Positions 24,974 through 35,051 of a DNA stretch of 64,000 bases are shown one piece after another. Where the stretch lies: assembly GCF_900590755.1 (NCBI RefSeq), contig NZ_UUOC01000023.1, positions 186,001 to 250,000 on the forward strand, in the 5' to 3' direction. The translations under genes were made by a program, and so were the position numbers. Position 1 is the first letter of the stretch. Every line of letters starts with the position of its first letter. The notes under the pieces are model-generated. The model saw nothing but the letters and a program-made list of their open reading frames with translations. It had not been told where the DNA came from and did not search any database. Origin of the DNA: Pseudomonas viridiflava. GTDB lineage: Bacteria; Pseudomonadota; Gammaproteobacteria; Pseudomonadales; Pseudomonadaceae.

Positions 24974-25432
24974 GTGTCGAGCAAGCTAGAAGAGTTGCAG
25001 GCCTTGCTGGCCCCGGTGGTCGTGGCCCTAGGCTATGAATGCTGGGGTATTGAGTTTTCGGCTCAAGGTCGCCACTCAATGTTGCGCGTTTATATCGATA
25101 AAGAGGGCGGTGTGCTGGTGGACGATTGCGCCATTGTCAGCCGTCAGATCAGCGGTGTCCTGGATGTTGAAGATCCGATTTCCGTTGAATACACCCTCGA
25201 AGTTTCCTCGCCTGGCATGGAACGCCCACTGTTCACTCTTGAGCAGTTCGCAAAATTTGCCGGTGAACAAGTGAAGATCAAGCTGCGCTCGCCTTTCGAA
25301 GGACGACGCAACTTTCAGGGCCTTCTGCGCGGTGTAGAAGAGCAGGACATTGTGGTGCAGGTTGAAGACCACGAGTTTCTGCTGCCGATCGATATGATCG
25401 ACAAGGCCAACATTATTCCCACGTTTGACTGA
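24974..25432 (+). CDS. rimP: Ribosome maturation factor RimP
   Basis: Assembly factor for the 30S subunit, 152 residues. The N-terminal alpha/beta domain contains [14 protein letters not shown], then [10 protein letters not shown] (about residues 37-46) and the family motif [14 protein letters not shown] (about 72-85). An SH3-like C-terminal domain ends [17 protein letters not shown] chose GTG 24974, which has GAGGGGG 5 bases upstream and gives the usual SSKLEELQ start; an in-frame ATG at 24956 is an alternative. First of rimP-nusA-infB-rbfA-truB. Confidence 0.94.
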   Translation: MSSKLEELQALLAPVVVALGYECWGIEFSAQGRHSMLRVYIDKEGGVLVDDCAIVSRQISGVLDVEDPISVEYTLEVSSPGMERPLFTLEQFAKFAGEQVKIKLRSPFEGRRNFQGLLRGVEEQDIVVQVEDHEFLLPIDMIDKANIIPTFD

Positions 25433-25491
25433 TACGTGCCAAATACTGCGGATCCCGCGGATCCAATGGCTTGCGAAAGGCGAGGCGTACG

Positions 25492-26973
25492 ATGAGCAAA
25501 GAAGTACTGCTGGTTGTTGAGTCGGTGTCCAATGAAAAGGGCGTACCGGCAGGAGTGATTTTTGAGGCGCTTGAGTTGGCTCTGGCCACCGCGACGAAAA
25601 AACGCTTTGAAGATGAAGTTGAGCTGCGTGTAGAAATCAACCGTCAGACGGGTAACTACGAGACGTTCCGCCGCTGGACTGTTGTCGAAGACGAAGACCT
25701 GGACGATCCGGCTTACGAGTTGGCCGTTGACCAGGCTCAAGAGAAGCGCCCGGGTGCTGTAGCCGGCGATCTGATCGAAGAAAAAATCGAGTCTATCGAA
25801 TTTGGTCGTATTGCTGCGCAAACCGCCAAGCAAGTCATCGTGCAGAAGGTTCGTGAAGCCGAGCGCGCGCAGGTTGTTGATGCGTATCGCGAGCGTCTGG
25901 GCGAAATCATCTCCGGTACTGTTAAAAAGGTTACGCGCGACAACGTCATCGTTGACCTTGGCAACAATGCTGAGGCACTGCTGGCTCGTGAAGACATTAT
26001 TTCCCGCGAAACTTTCCGTGTAGGTGTCCGTCTGCGGGCCCTGCTGAAGGAAATTCGCACAGAAAACCGTGGCCCTCAGCTGATCCTGTCGCGTACAGCG
26101 CCAGAGATGCTGATCGAGCTATTCCGCATTGAAGTGCCGGAAATTGCCGAAGGTCTGATCGAGGTGATGGCTGCCTCTCGTGACCCGGGTTCGCGTGCAA
26201 AAATCGCTGTTCGCTCCAAGGACAAACGAATCGACCCACAAGGCGCCTGCATCGGCATGCGCGGTTCGCGAGTTCAGGCTGTTTCGGGCGAACTGGGTGG
26301 CGAGCGAGTGGATATTGTCCTTTGGGACGACAATCCGGCTCAGTTCGTTATCAATGCGATGTCCCCGGCTGAAGTTGCGGCAATCATCGTTGATGAAGAT
26401 GCCCATGCCATGGATATCGCGGTCGGTGCCGACAACCTGGCTCAGGCCATCGGTCGCGGTGGTCAGAACGTGCGTCTGGCCAGCCAGTTGACCGGTTGGA
26501 CCCTGAATGTCATGACCGAATCGGACATCCAGGCCAAGCAGCAAGCAGAGACCGGTGACATTCTGCGCAACTTTATCGAAGAGTTGGAAGTCGATGAAGA
26601 TCTGGCGCAGGTGCTGGTTGATGAAGGCTTTACCAGCCTGGAAGAGATTGCCTACGTACCGGTGGAGGAGATGCTCAACATCGACGGCTTTGACGAGGAA
26701 ACCGTCAACGAGCTTCGCGCTCGGGCCAAGGATCGTTTGTTGACCAAAGCCATCGCTACAGAGGAAAAGCTGGCAGACGCCCATCCGGCCGAAGACCTGC
26801 TCTCGCTTGAGGGTATGGACAAGGATCTGGCGATGGAACTGGCGGTGCGCGGCGTAGTTACCCGCGAAGACCTGGCCGAGCAGTCTATTGACGATCTGCT
26901 CGACATCGACGGCATCGACGATATTCGTGCCGGCAAGTTGATCATGGCCGCCCGAGCCCACTGGTTCGAGTAA
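25492..26973 (+). CDS. nusA: Transcription termination/antitermination factor NusA
   Basis: RNA polymerase-associated pausing and termination factor, 493 residues. It has an N-terminal polymerase-binding domain (about 1-130), S1 domain (about 135-200), tandem KH domains (about 205-345; [20 protein letters not shown] and [18 protein letters not shown]) and two C-terminal acidic helix-hairpin-helix repeats (about 360-493; [19 protein letters not shown]). Length matches gammaproteobacterial NusA. It lies 27 bases before infB in the conserved operon. Confidence 0.98.
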   Translation: MSKEVLLVVESVSNEKGVPAGVIFEALELALATATKKRFEDEVELRVEINRQTGNYETFRRWTVVEDEDLDDPAYELAVDQAQEKRPGAVAGDLIEEKIESIEFGRIAAQTAKQVIVQKVREAERAQVVDAYRERLGEIISGTVKKVTRDNVIVDLGNNAEALLAREDIISRETFRVGVRLRALLKEIRTENRGPQLILSRTAPEMLIELFRIEVPEIAEGLIEVMAASRDPGSRAKIAVRSKDKRIDPQGACIGMRGSRVQAVSGELGGERVDIVLWDDNPAQFVINAMSPAEVAAIIVDEDAHAMDIAVGADNLAQAIGRGGQNVRLASQLTGWTLNVMTESDIQAKQQAETGDILRNFIEELEVDEDLAQVLVDEGFTSLEEIAYVPVEEMLNIDGFDEETVNELRARAKDRLLTKAIATEEKLADAHPAEDLLSLEGMDKDLAMELAVRGVVTREDLAEQSIDDLLDIDGIDDIRAGKLIMAARAHWFE

Positions 26974-27000
26974 TTAGGCGCGGCCTGAGGAGAGAAGTGC

Positions 27001-29529
27001 ATGACGCAAGTCACGGTGAAACAACTGGCCGATGAGGTCAAAACACCGGTAGAGCGCCTGTTGCAGCAGATGCGTGAGGCAGGTCTGCCGCACACCGCCG
27101 CCGAAGAACATGTGACTGAAGGTGAGAAGCAATCTTTGCTGACTCACTTGAAAAGCAGCCACAAGGCGAAAGTGGAAGAACCACGCAAGATTACGCTGCA
27201 GCGTAAAACTACCAGCACCCTGCGTGTTGCTGGCAGCAAAAGCATCAGTGTTGAAGTACGCAAGAAAAAAGTATTCGTACAGCGTAGCCCGGAAGAAATC
27301 GAAGCCGAGCGCAAGCGTGAGCTGGACGAGCGTCGTGCTGTAGAAAATGCTGCACGTCAGAAGGCTGAAGAAGAAGCCAAGCGTCGCGCCGAAGAAGAAG
27401 CGCGCAACCAGCCTTCAGCTCCTGCCAATGCCGTTTCTGATGCTGTAGCCGCTCCGGCAGCTCCTGCTCCGGCCGCTCAGCAGCCAGCGCACGAAGCTCC
27501 AGTTGCCGCGCCAGCACCTGCTCCGGCAGAAGCTCGCAAGCGTGACGAACAGCGCCGCCCGGACAAACCGCGCAGCGACGACAGAAATGCACGTGGCGGC
27601 GACGGCGATCGCAAGAACGCCCCGCATCGTGCTTCTGTCAAAGAGAAAGCACCGGCACCACGTGTGGCGCCGCGCACCACCGACGAAGAAAGCGATGGCT
27701 TCCGTCGTGGCGGTCGTGGCAAGGCCAAGCTGAAGAAGCGTAATGCTCACGGCTTCCAGAGCCCAACAGGTCCTCTGGTTCGTGACGTGAAAATTGGTGA
27801 GACCATCTCGGTTGGCGACCTGGCACAACAAATGTCGGTCAAGGCAGCTGAGATCATCAAGTTCATGTTCAAGCTGGGCACTCCAGCCACCATCAACCAG
27901 GTACTGGATCAGGAAACTGCTCAACTGGTTGCTGAAGAACTGGGCCACAAAGTTACGCTGGTAAGCGACACCGCTCTGGAAGATTCCCTGGCAGAGTCGC
28001 TGAAGTTCGAAGGTGAAACCTTCTCCCGTGCGCCAGTTGTGACCGTAATGGGCCACGTTGACCACGGTAAGACTTCGCTGCTCGACTACATCCGTCGTGC
28101 CAAGGTTGCTGCGGGCGAAGCCGGCGGCATCACCCAGCACATCGGTGCGTACCACGTTGAAACCGAACGCGGCATGGTCACGTTCCTCGACACCCCGGGC
28201 CACGCCGCGTTTACCGCGATGCGTGCCCGTGGCGCCAAGGCGACTGACATCGTGATTCTGGTTGTTGCGGCGGACGACGGCGTAATGCCGCAGACCATCG
28301 AAGCAGTACAGCACGCCAAGGCTGCTGGTGTTCCGCTGGTGGTTGCAGTGAACAAGATTGACAAGCCGGGCGCCGATCTCGATCGCATCCGTAGCGAGTT
28401 GTCGGTTCACGGCGTGACGTCTGAAGAGTGGGGCGGTGAAACGCCTTTCGTTTCGGTCTCCGCGAAGATGGGTACCGGCGTCGACGAACTGCTTGAAGCG
28501 GTTCTGTTGCAGGCTGAAGTACTGGAATTGACGGCTACACCTTCGGCCCCTGGTCGTGGTGTTGTGGTTGAATCGCGTCTCGACAAGGGCCGTGGTCCTG
28601 TTGCGACTGTTCTGGTTCAGGACGGTACGCTGCGTCAGGGCGACATGGTACTGGTCGGTTCGAACTATGGCCGCGTTCGTGCCATGCTCGACGAGAACGG
28701 CAAGCCAATCAAGGAAGCAGGTCCTGCCATTCCGGTCGAGATTCTCGGCCTGGACGGTACACCGGACGCTGGCGACGAGATGAGCGTTGTTGCTGACGAG
28801 AAGAAAGCCCGTGAAGTGGCTCTGTTCCGTCAAGGCAAGTTCCGCGAAGTCAAACTGGCTCGTGCCCACGCTGGCAAGCTGGAGAACATCTTCGAGAACA
28901 TGGGTCAGGAAGAGAAGAAGACGCTTAACATAGTCCTCAAATCCGATGTCCGCGGTTCTCTGGAAGCTCTGCAGGGCGCGTTGAACGGCCTGGGTAACGA
29001 CGAAGTGCAAGTGCGTGTGGTCGGTGGCGGTGTCGGTGGTATCACCGAGAGCGACGCTAACCTGGCGCTGGCTTCCAACGCTGTACTGTTTGGCTTCAAC
29101 GTGCGTGCCGATGCTGGCGCTCGCAAGATCGTCGAGCAGGAAGGTCTGGATATGCGTTACTACAACGTGATCTACGACATCATCGAAGACGTCAAGAAAG
29201 CCCTTACCGGTATGCTTGGCAGCGACGTTCGGGAGAACATCCTGGGTATTGCTGAAGTCCGCGACGTGTTCCGTTCGCCGAAATTCGGTGCAATTGCTGG
29301 CTGTATGGTTATCGAAGGTGTTGTGCACCGTAACCGTCCAATCCGCGTACTGCGTGAAGACATCGTTATCTTCGAAGGCGAGCTGGAATCCCTGCGTCGC
29401 TTCAAGGATGACGCTTCCGAAGTTCGTGCCGGCATGGAATGCGGTATTGGCGTCAAAAGCTACAACGACGTCAAGGTCGGTGACAAGATCGAAGTCTTCG
29501 AGAAGGTCCAAGTGGCTCGCAGCCTTTAA
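27001..29529 (+). CDS. infB: Translation initiation factor IF-2
   Basis: GTPase that places fMet-tRNA on the 30S subunit; 842 residues. A variable, charged, Ala/Pro/Glu-rich N-terminus (about 1-250) with an IF2-N module is followed by the G domain: G1 GHVDHGKT (about 351-358), [12 protein letters not shown]. Domains II-IV follow, ending in the fMet-tRNA-binding beta-barrel. Its substrate tRNA-fMet is encoded 2.2 kb upstream. No anomaly seen. Confidence 0.99.
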   Translation: MTQVTVKQLADEVKTPVERLLQQMREAGLPHTAAEEHVTEGEKQSLLTHLKSSHKAKVEEPRKITLQRKTTSTLRVAGSKSISVEVRKKKVFVQRSPEEIEAERKRELDERRAVENAARQKAEEEAKRRAEEEARNQPSAPANAVSDAVAAPAAPAPAAQQPAHEAPVAAPAPAPAEARKRDEQRRPDKPRSDDRNARGGDGDRKNAPHRASVKEKAPAPRVAPRTTDEESDGFRRGGRGKAKLKKRNAHGFQSPTGPLVRDVKIGETISVGDLAQQMSVKAAEIIKFMFKLGTPATINQVLDQETAQLVAEELGHKVTLVSDTALEDSLAESLKFEGETFSRAPVVTVMGHVDHGKTSLLDYIRRAKVAAGEAGGITQHIGAYHVETERGMVTFLDTPGHAAFTAMRARGAKATDIVILVVAADDGVMPQTIEAVQHAKAAGVPLVVAVNKIDKPGADLDRIRSELSVHGVTSEEWGGETPFVSVSAKMGTGVDELLEAVLLQAEVLELTATPSAPGRGVVVESRLDKGRGPVATVLVQDGTLRQGDMVLVGSNYGRVRAMLDENGKPIKEAGPAIPVEILGLDGTPDAGDEMSVVADEKKAREVALFRQGKFREVKLARAHAGKLENIFENMGQEEKKTLNIVLKSDVRGSLEALQGALNGLGNDEVQVRVVGGGVGGITESDANLALASNAVLFGFNVRADAGARKIVEQEGLDMRYYNVIYDIIEDVKKALTGMLGSDVRENILGIAEVRDVFRSPKFGAIAGCMVIEGVVHRNRPIRVLREDIVIFEGELESLRRFKDDASEVRAGMECGIGVKSYNDVKVGDKIEVFEKVQVARSL

Positions 29530-29604
29530 GTCGCGAGCTATAAGAGCCATGGCAGGTCGTAGCATGCAAATGCCGCAGCCCCTGTCATGGGCTCAACACG
29601 CAAC

Positions 29605-29640
29605 GCCCGGTCCGACTTCCGTCAGGCCGGGCGTTTGCCG
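29605..29640 (+). promoter_or_regulatory. Hairpin in infB-rbfA spacer
   Basis: CGCCCGG and CCGGGCG pair across about 16 bases and are followed by TTTG. It sits about 50 bases before rbfA and could be a weak terminator or RNA-processing site. Confidence 0.4.
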
Positions 29641-29689
29641 CTTTCAGACCGCGAGGGTTTTGTCCCCGGTCAGTATCAGGTAGCAAACC

Positions 29690-30103
29690 ATGGCAAAAGA
29701 ATATAGCCGTACCCAACGCATTGGCGATCAGATGCAGCGTGAGCTGGCTCAACTGATCCGCCGCGAAATCAAAGATCCGCGCGTCGGCCTGGTCACGATC
29801 ACTGCTGTAGATGTCAGCCGCGATGTGGGGCACGCCAAGATTTTCATGACCGTGATGGGGCAGGACAGCGCTGAAGAAATCGCTCAGACCATCAAGGTGC
29901 TCAACTCAGCCGCAGGTTTCCTGCGCATGCAGCTGGCCCGTGAAATGAAGCTGCGCAGCGTTCCTCAACTGCACTTCCACTACGACGAAAGCGTCGTGCG
30001 TGGTGCGCATCTGTCAGCGTTGATCGAGCGTGCTGTTGCAGAAGACGGTCAGCATTCGGGTGACGCGCCGCAAAGCGCCAAGCCAGATAGCACCGAGGAG
30101 TAA
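29690..30103 (+). CDS. rbfA: Ribosome-binding factor A
   Basis: Cold-shock 30S assembly factor with a type II KH fold, 137 residues. The start [20 protein letters not shown], the [20 protein letters not shown] segment (about residues 29-48) and [18 protein letters not shown] (about 86-103) define the family. The last about 20 residues are a low-complexity tail. It stops 3 bases before truB, indicating coupling. Confidence 0.97.
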   Translation: MAKEYSRTQRIGDQMQRELAQLIRREIKDPRVGLVTITAVDVSRDVGHAKIFMTVMGQDSAEEIAQTIKVLNSAAGFLRMQLAREMKLRSVPQLHFHYDESVVRGAHLSALIERAVAEDGQHSGDAPQSAKPDSTEE

Positions 30104-30106
30104 AGG

Positions 30107-31024
30107 GTGGCTCAGGTCAAGCGTATACGCCGCAACGTCAGCGGGATCATCCTGCTCGACAAGCCGCTGGGCTTTACGTCCAATGCAGCCTTGCAAAAGG
30201 TTCGTTGGTTGCTCAACGCCGAAAAGGCCGGGCACACCGGCAGCCTCGATCCACTGGCGAGCGGCGTACTGCCGCTGTGCTTCGGCGAGGCCACCAAGTT
30301 CTCGCAGTACCTGCTCGATTCAGACAAGTCCTACGAAACCCTGGCGCAGCTGGGCAAGACCACCACCACCGGCGATGCCGAGGGTGAAGTTTTGCAAACC
30401 CGCGCGGTGACCGTTGGTCGCGCCGATATCGAGGCGGCTCTCCCGCATTTTCGTGGAGAAATCAGTCAGATACCGCCGATGTACTCGGCGCTCAAGCGTG
30501 ATGGCCAACCCCTCTACAAGCTGGCGCGTGCCGGGGAAGTAGTGGAGCGCGAGCCTCGTTCTGTTACTATTGCGCGCCTGGAATTGCTCGATTTCGACGC
30601 CGATACTGCGCGCCTCTCGGTCGATTGCACCAAAGGTACATATATACGTACCCTGGTTGAGGACATCGGTGAGAAACTGGGCTGCGGTGCTTATGTCGCT
30701 CAGCTGCGCCGGACTCAGGCAGGTCCTTTCAGTCTGGCCCAGACGGTCACGCTGGAAGAGTTGGAAGCGGTACACGCTGAAGGCGGTAATGAAGCAGTTG
30801 ATCGCTTCCTGATGCCTTCCGATAGCGGCTTGCAACACTGGCCGTTGCTACAGTTTTCCGAGCACAGTTCGTTTTACTGGTTGCATGGTCAACCGGTGAG
30901 AGCACCGGACGCGCCGCAGTTCGGCATGGTTCGGGTGCAGGATCACAATGGTCGCTTCATCGGTATCGGTGAAGTGAGCGAAGACGGGCGGATCGCGCCG
31001 CGTCGCTTGATTCGGTCAGAATGA
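30107..31024 (+). CDS. truB: tRNA pseudouridine-55 synthase TruB
   Basis: Makes pseudouridine 55 in the T-loop of tRNAs, 305 residues. The catalytic Asp lies in [15 protein letters not shown] (about residues 43-57); other motifs are [17 protein letters not shown] (about 12-24) and [13 protein letters not shown] (about 179-191). The C-terminal PUA-like domain ends [14 protein letters not shown]. It starts at GTG 30107, just after the rbfA stop and a GAGGAG site. Confidence 0.97.
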   Translation: MAQVKRIRRNVSGIILLDKPLGFTSNAALQKVRWLLNAEKAGHTGSLDPLASGVLPLCFGEATKFSQYLLDSDKSYETLAQLGKTTTTGDAEGEVLQTRAVTVGRADIEAALPHFRGEISQIPPMYSALKRDGQPLYKLARAGEVVEREPRSVTIARLELLDFDADTARLSVDCTKGTYIRTLVEDIGEKLGCGAYVAQLRRTQAGPFSLAQTVTLEELEAVHAEGGNEAVDRFLMPSDSGLQHWPLLQFSEHSSFYWLHGQPVRAPDAPQFGMVRVQDHNGRFIGIGEVSEDGRIAPRRLIRSE

Positions 31025-31035
31025 CCGGACCCGCC

Positions 31036-31055
31036 CAGTCAGGGTTTCCTGGCTG
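31036..31055 (+). promoter_or_regulatory. Hairpin in the rpsO leader
   Basis: CAGTCAGG-GTTT-CCTGGCTG forms an 8-bp stem; a second stem CGAGAG-TTTG-CTCTCG is at 31107-31122. Neither has a T-run. These may shape the S15 leader, which is autoregulated in E. coli; that parallel is inference. Confidence 0.35.
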
Positions 31056-31174
31056 AGCGGTATGAGGATGGCTGTTAACAGGCACGGTCATTCCTCCCTT
31101 TTAATACGAGAGTTTGCTCTCGGCCTGTTGAAATCGTCTCTTCGGAGCGGTTTCCTGAAATAAGGATTGCCCAC

Positions 31175-31444
31175 ATGGCACTCAGCGTTGAAGAAAAAGC
31201 TCAGATCGTAACCGACTACCAGCAAGCTGTTGGTGATACTGGTTCGCCAGAAGTGCAAGTTGCACTGCTGACCGCCAACATCAACAAACTGCAAGGCCAC
31301 TTCAAGGCCAACGGTAAGGACCACCACTCGCGTCGTGGTCTGATCCGTATGGTAAACCAGCGTCGTAAGCTGCTGGATTACCTGAAAGGTAAGGACGTTA
31401 GCCGTTACAGCGCCCTGATCGGTCGTCTGGGTCTGCGTCGCTAA
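31175..31444 (+). CDS. rpsO: 30S ribosomal protein S15
   Basis: Primary 16S rRNA-binding protein, 89 residues, the standard length. It begins [20 protein letters not shown] and contains the conserved [19 protein letters not shown] (about 20-38), [20 protein letters not shown] (about 50-69) and the end [16 protein letters not shown] lies upstream of the ATG. It precedes pnp, as is nearly universal, with a 172-base spacer holding a hairpin. Confidence 0.99.
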   Translation: MALSVEEKAQIVTDYQQAVGDTGSPEVQVALLTANINKLQGHFKANGKDHHSRRGLIRMVNQRRKLLDYLKGKDVSRYSALIGRLGLRR

Positions 31445-31478
31445 TAACGACTCGGATAGAGGTTGGTTGTCTGTTGTG

Positions 31479-31510
31479 GCTTGCCGGTTGTATGGGCGAG
31501 TCTGGCAGGC
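31479..31510 (+). promoter_or_regulatory. Hairpin in the rpsO-pnp spacer
   Basis: GCTTGCCGG and CTGGCAGGC form a 9-bp stem with two G-T pairs. In E. coli a stem in this position is cut by RNase III and lets PNPase repress its own mRNA; the analogy here is by position only. Confidence 0.35.
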
Positions 31511-31616
31511 TCCCAGCCTCTAGTTGTATCTGGACTGTCGTGGGGCCGATTCCCCGCACTGCCCAAGAATTCGCAAGAAACCAGTTCCCCAAGAGCCACA
31601 AAGAAGGTAGGAAACC

Positions 31617-33722
31617 GTGAACCCGGTAATCAAGAAATTTCAATTCGGTCAATCGACCGTAACCCTCGAGACTGGCCGCATTGCCCGTCAAGCTTCGGGT
31701 GCTGTATTGGTCACCGTTGACGACGACGTCACCGTTCTCGTGACTGTGGTCGGCGCCAAGACAGCAGACCCAAGCAAAGGCTTCTTCCCACTTTCCGTGC
31801 ACTACCAGGAAAAAACCTACGCTGCAGGTAAAATCCCTGGTGGCTTCTTCAAGCGTGAAGGCCGTCCTTCCGAAAAAGAAACTCTGACTTCGCGTCTGAT
31901 CGACCGTCCGATCCGTCCGCTGTTCCCAGAAGGCTTCATGAACGAAGTGCAGGTTGTCTGCACCGTCGTTTCCACCAGCAAGAAAACCGATCCGGACGTC
32001 GCTGCGATGATCGGTACTTCGGCTGCCCTGGCGATCTCCGGCATTCCTTTCGATGGCCCGATCGGCGCTGCACGCGTTGCTTTTCACGAAAGCACCGGCT
32101 ACCTGCTGAACCCGAACTACGAACAACTCAAGGCTTCGAGCCTGGACATGGTTGTTGCCGGTACTTCGGAAGCTGTGTTGATGGTTGAATCGGAAGCCAA
32201 AGAGCTGACCGAAGACCAGATGCTGGGCGCCGTGCTGTTTGCTCATGACGAGTTCCAGGTCGTGATCAACGCCATCAAGGAACTGGCCGCTGAAGCCGCC
32301 AAGCCTACCTGGGCGTGGGAAGCCAAGCCAGAAGCCACCGCGCTGCTGGGTGCTATCCGTTCCGAGTTCGGCGACGCGATCTCCCAGGCTTACACCATCA
32401 CCGTCAAGGCTGACCGTTATGCACGCCTGGGCGAGCTGAAAGACCAGATCGTTGCCAAACTGTCCGGTGAAGAAGGCCAGCCGACTTCCAGCGAAGTCAA
32501 AGCTGCTTTCGGCGAAATCGAATACCGCACCGTGCGCGAGAACATCGTTAACGGCAAGCCGCGTATCGATGGCCGTGACACCCGCACTGTTCGCCCGCTG
32601 AACATCGAAGTCGGTGTTCTGCCGAAGACTCACGGTTCGGCGTTGTTCACCCGTGGTGAAACTCAGGCACTGGTTGTTGCAACTTTGGGTACTGCCCGTG
32701 ACGCACAGCTGCTGGACACCCTGGAAGGCGAGAAAAAAGACCCGTTCATGCTGCACTACAACTTCCCTCCGTTCTCGGTGGGCGAGTGTGGTCGTATGGG
32801 TGGCGCTGGTCGTCGCGAAATCGGTCACGGCCGTCTGGCTCGTCGTTCGGTTCAGGCCATGCTGCCTGCTGCTGACGTGTTCCCGTACACCATCCGTATC
32901 GTTTCGGAAATCACTGAGTCCAACGGTTCCAGCTCCATGGCTTCGGTCTGCGGCGCTTCCCTGGCTCTGATGGACGCTGGCGTTCCGATGAAGGCACCAG
33001 TTGCCGGTATCGCCATGGGTCTGGTTAAAGAAGGCGAGAAGTTCGCCATCCTGACCGACATCCTGGGTGACGAAGACCACTTGGGCGACATGGACTTCAA
33101 AGTAGCCGGTACCTCCAAAGGTGTTACCGCGCTGCAGATGGACATCAAGATCAAAGGCATCACCGAAGAAATCATGGAAATCGCTCTGGGCCAAGCCCTG
33201 GAAGCGCGCCTGAACATCCTCGGCCAGATGAACCAGATCATTGGTCAGTCGCGTACCGAGCTGTCGGAAAATGCTCCGACCATGATCGCGATGAAAATCG
33301 ACACCGACAAAATCCGTGATGTTATCGGTAAAGGTGGCGCGACCATCCGTGCGATCTGTGAAGAGACCAAGGCTTCGATCGATATCGAAGACGATGGCTC
33401 GATCAAGATATTCGGCGAAACCAAAGAAGCTGCTGAAGCTGCACGTCAGCGCGTTCTGGGTATCACCGCTGAAGCAGAGATCGGCAAGATCTACGTCGGC
33501 AAAGTTGAGCGCATCGTCGATTTCGGCGCATTCGTCAACATCCTGCCGGGCAAAGACGGCCTGGTTCACATCTCCATGCTGAGCGACGCTCGCGTTGAGA
33601 AAGTGACTGACATATTGAAAGAAGGTCAGGAAGTCGAAGTGTTGGTACTGGACGTGGACAACCGCGGCCGTATCAAGCTGTCGATCAAAGACGTAGCTGC
33701 TGCAAAAGCATCGGGCGTCTGA
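31617..33722 (+). CDS. pnp: Polyribonucleotide nucleotidyltransferase (PNPase)
   Basis: Phosphorolytic 3'-5' exoribonuclease and degradosome component, 701 residues. It has two RNase PH-like domains (about 1-210 and 310-545), including [12 protein letters not shown] and [16 protein letters not shown] domain carries [14 protein letters not shown] (about 564-577), and an S1 domain carries [20 protein letters not shown] (about 625-644). Translation starts at GTG 31617 after AGGAAACC. A strong terminator follows. Confidence 0.99.
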   Translation: MNPVIKKFQFGQSTVTLETGRIARQASGAVLVTVDDDVTVLVTVVGAKTADPSKGFFPLSVHYQEKTYAAGKIPGGFFKREGRPSEKETLTSRLIDRPIRPLFPEGFMNEVQVVCTVVSTSKKTDPDVAAMIGTSAALAISGIPFDGPIGAARVAFHESTGYLLNPNYEQLKASSLDMVVAGTSEAVLMVESEAKELTEDQMLGAVLFAHDEFQVVINAIKELAAEAAKPTWAWEAKPEATALLGAIRSEFGDAISQAYTITVKADRYARLGELKDQIVAKLSGEEGQPTSSEVKAAFGEIEYRTVRENIVNGKPRIDGRDTRTVRPLNIEVGVLPKTHGSALFTRGETQALVVATLGTARDAQLLDTLEGEKKDPFMLHYNFPPFSVGECGRMGGAGRREIGHGRLARRSVQAMLPAADVFPYTIRIVSEITESNGSSSMASVCGASLALMDAGVPMKAPVAGIAMGLVKEGEKFAILTDILGDEDHLGDMDFKVAGTSKGVTALQMDIKIKGITEEIMEIALGQALEARLNILGQMNQIIGQSRTELSENAPTMIAMKIDTDKIRDVIGKGGATIRAICEETKASIDIEDDGSIKIFGETKEAAEAARQRVLGITAEAEIGKIYVGKVERIVDFGAFVNILPGKDGLVHISMLSDARVEKVTDILKEGQEVEVLVLDVDNRGRIKLSIKDVAAAKASGV

Positions 33723-33745
33723 TCACTGCGATCAGTTGATCGATG

Positions 33746-33774
33746 AAAAAAGGATCCTTCGGGATCCTTTTTTT
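33746..33774 (+). terminator. Terminator after pnp
   Basis: AAGGATCC-TTCG-GGATCCTT with flanking A- and T-runs: an ideal UUCG-capped intrinsic terminator. Confidence 0.95.
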
Positions 33775-33932
33775 ATGAATGTAATTAACAGGTTACGGAA
33801 CCTTTCCCGACTTGAGGCAAAGCATGCATCTTGCACGCGGGGGAAGGGACGAACGGGCAATCTGCACGATTCTGAAAATTCAATAATTATGTAAGTCTAT
33901 GATTTATATAGATATTATTCGCCGCTATAAAC

Positions 33933-33947
33933 TGGCACAGCGCTTGC
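33933..33947 (+). promoter_or_regulatory. Sigma-54 (RpoN) promoter upstream of the BON gene
   Basis: TGGCAC (33933-33938), 5 bases, TTGC (33944-33947): exact -24/-12 core and spacing. Transcription would start near 33959, leaving a leader of about 55 bases with GAGAAAAACAGGAG before the ATG. No enhancer-binding partner is identified; the AT-rich sequence upstream (33880-33925) might bind IHF or an activator. Confidence 0.78.
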
Positions 33948-34013
33948 GATATATACCAGTAACCCTGCAGCCACTTGCTGGTGCAGATTCTGAGAAAAAC
34001 AGGAGTTACTCGT

Positions 34014-34367
34014 ATGAAGAAGTTCGCTATTGCTGCTGCCACCGCTACTGCCCTGACTCTGACTATGGCCAATGCTGCCTTCGCTCAGACCTCTGCTCAG
34101 GCTCCAATGGTATTGGCTGCTAACACCACTACTCAAGAAGTGAAAGAAGACACTTCTGACACCTGGATCACCACCAAAGTCAAAGCTGACCTGCTGACTG
34201 AAAAAGGCATCCCAGGTTCGGACATCAAGGTCGAAACCAACAAAGGCGTGGTTTCCCTGTCCTCCATGGTTAAAGTGACCGACGCTCAGAAAGCTACTGC
34301 CGTTGCTATCACCAAGAAAATCAAAGGTGTTAAAGACGTTTCGGCTGCTGGCCTGAAAGCTGAGTAA
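34014..34367 (+). CDS. Periplasmic BON-domain protein
   Basis: A 117-residue secreted protein. It has a type I signal peptide (MKKFAIAAATATALTLTMAN, cleavage likely after AAFA near residue 24) and a single BON domain (about 48-115; DTWITTKVKADLLTEKGIPG, then VSLSSMVKVTD and AGLKAE). BON domains bind phospholipid or surfaces and are common in OsmY-type envelope stress proteins. AGGAG lies 8 bases before the ATG. It is monocistronic, behind a sigma-54 promoter and before a terminator. Its exact role is unknown. Confidence 0.88.
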   Translation: MKKFAIAAATATALTLTMANAAFAQTSAQAPMVLAANTTTQEVKEDTSDTWITTKVKADLLTEKGIPGSDIKVETNKGVVSLSSMVKVTDAQKATAVAITKKIKGVKDVSAAGLKAE

Positions 34368-34472
34368 CTGATACTCAACGCAGAACGAGAAAGGGATCAG
34401 CTGTGGTCCAGAATGGATAACAGTTGATTCACGGAAGGTTCATGCGAAAGGCCACAAGGATGTGGCCATTAA

Positions 34473-34503
34473 AAGCCCCGGCGGAAACGTCGGGGCTTTT
34501 TCT
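34473..34503 (+). terminator. Terminator after the BON gene
   Basis: AGCCCCG and CGGGGCT stem followed by TTTTCT, preceded by an upstream stem (GGCCACA/TGTGGCC). Confidence 0.85.
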
Positions 34504-34588
34504 ATTTAAAAGGGTTAAGAGCGCGTGCATTCGGTAGTAGATTGCGCAGTGTTCTGACACAGCGCTGTCGCGCAGCAGACAGTGATTT

Positions 34589-34680
34589 GTGGGACCGGCT
34601 TTAGCGGGGAAGTCGGCAGTTCTTCCGACCCATCTGCAATGGATGTACCGACCCCTTCCCGGCTAAAGCCGGTCCCACAG
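34589..34680. repeat. Paired REP element, GGGACCGGCTT family
   Basis: GTGGGACCGGCTTTAGCGGG and its inverted partner GGCTAAAGCCGGTCCCAC, 90 bp apart, between the convergent BON and DUF2845 genes. Confidence 0.85.
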
Positions 34681-34741
34681 AAAAGCATTCCAATTCAGAT
34701 AGCTTTTTTGTTAGGTGAGAGTGAGGCGTCACATATCCCGC

Positions 34742-35047
34742 TCACCGACCCCGCTTACTATCAATCCTCACCAGCCGCCCACCTTCGAACCGCAGGTACT
34801 GATACATGCCGTTGTCCGGACCGTAGATCCATTCTTCGACTCGCACTTGCTCGGATCTGCGGTAGTTGCTGCTGAAGGTCTCCTTGGAACCGATCACTTC
34901 CTGACTGATCGGTACGCCGCACTTCTGCTGTACCTCGAATGCCCGGTCACCATCGCTGATCAACTGGCTGCCGCAGCGCAGTGTTGCGGCGTGGGAGGTG
35001 CCTGAGAGTGCCGTCAGCGTCAGACACAGAATCAACCGCATGCGCAT
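34742..35047 (-). CDS. DUF2845 secreted protein
   Basis: A small exported protein of about 101 residues. A signal peptide (MRMRLILCLTLTALSGTSHA) is followed by a compact domain starting ATLRCGSQLISDGDRAFEVQ, which carries the conserved Cys and the GDRAFEVQQKCGVP motif of DUF2845. EWIYGPDNGMYQYLRFEGGRLVRI resembles BamE/OmlA-like beta strands. The ATG at 35047 lies four bases after the stop of the DUF748 gene, so the two are probably co-translated. Function unknown. Confidence 0.78.
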   Translation of the reverse strand: MRMRLILCLTLTALSGTSHAATLRCGSQLISDGDRAFEVQQKCGVPISQEVIGSKETFSSNYRRSEQVRVEEWIYGPDNGMYQYLRFEGGRLVRIDSKRGR

Positions 35048-35051
35048 GCTG

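Larger units (their letters stand above)
34368..34741. other. Intergenic region after the BON gene
   Basis: Contains the BON terminator (34473-34503) and a REP pair (34589-34680), both listed separately. An additional short stem GGCCACA-AGGA-TGTGGCC lies at about 34450-34467. No coding frame was recognised. Confidence 0.6.
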
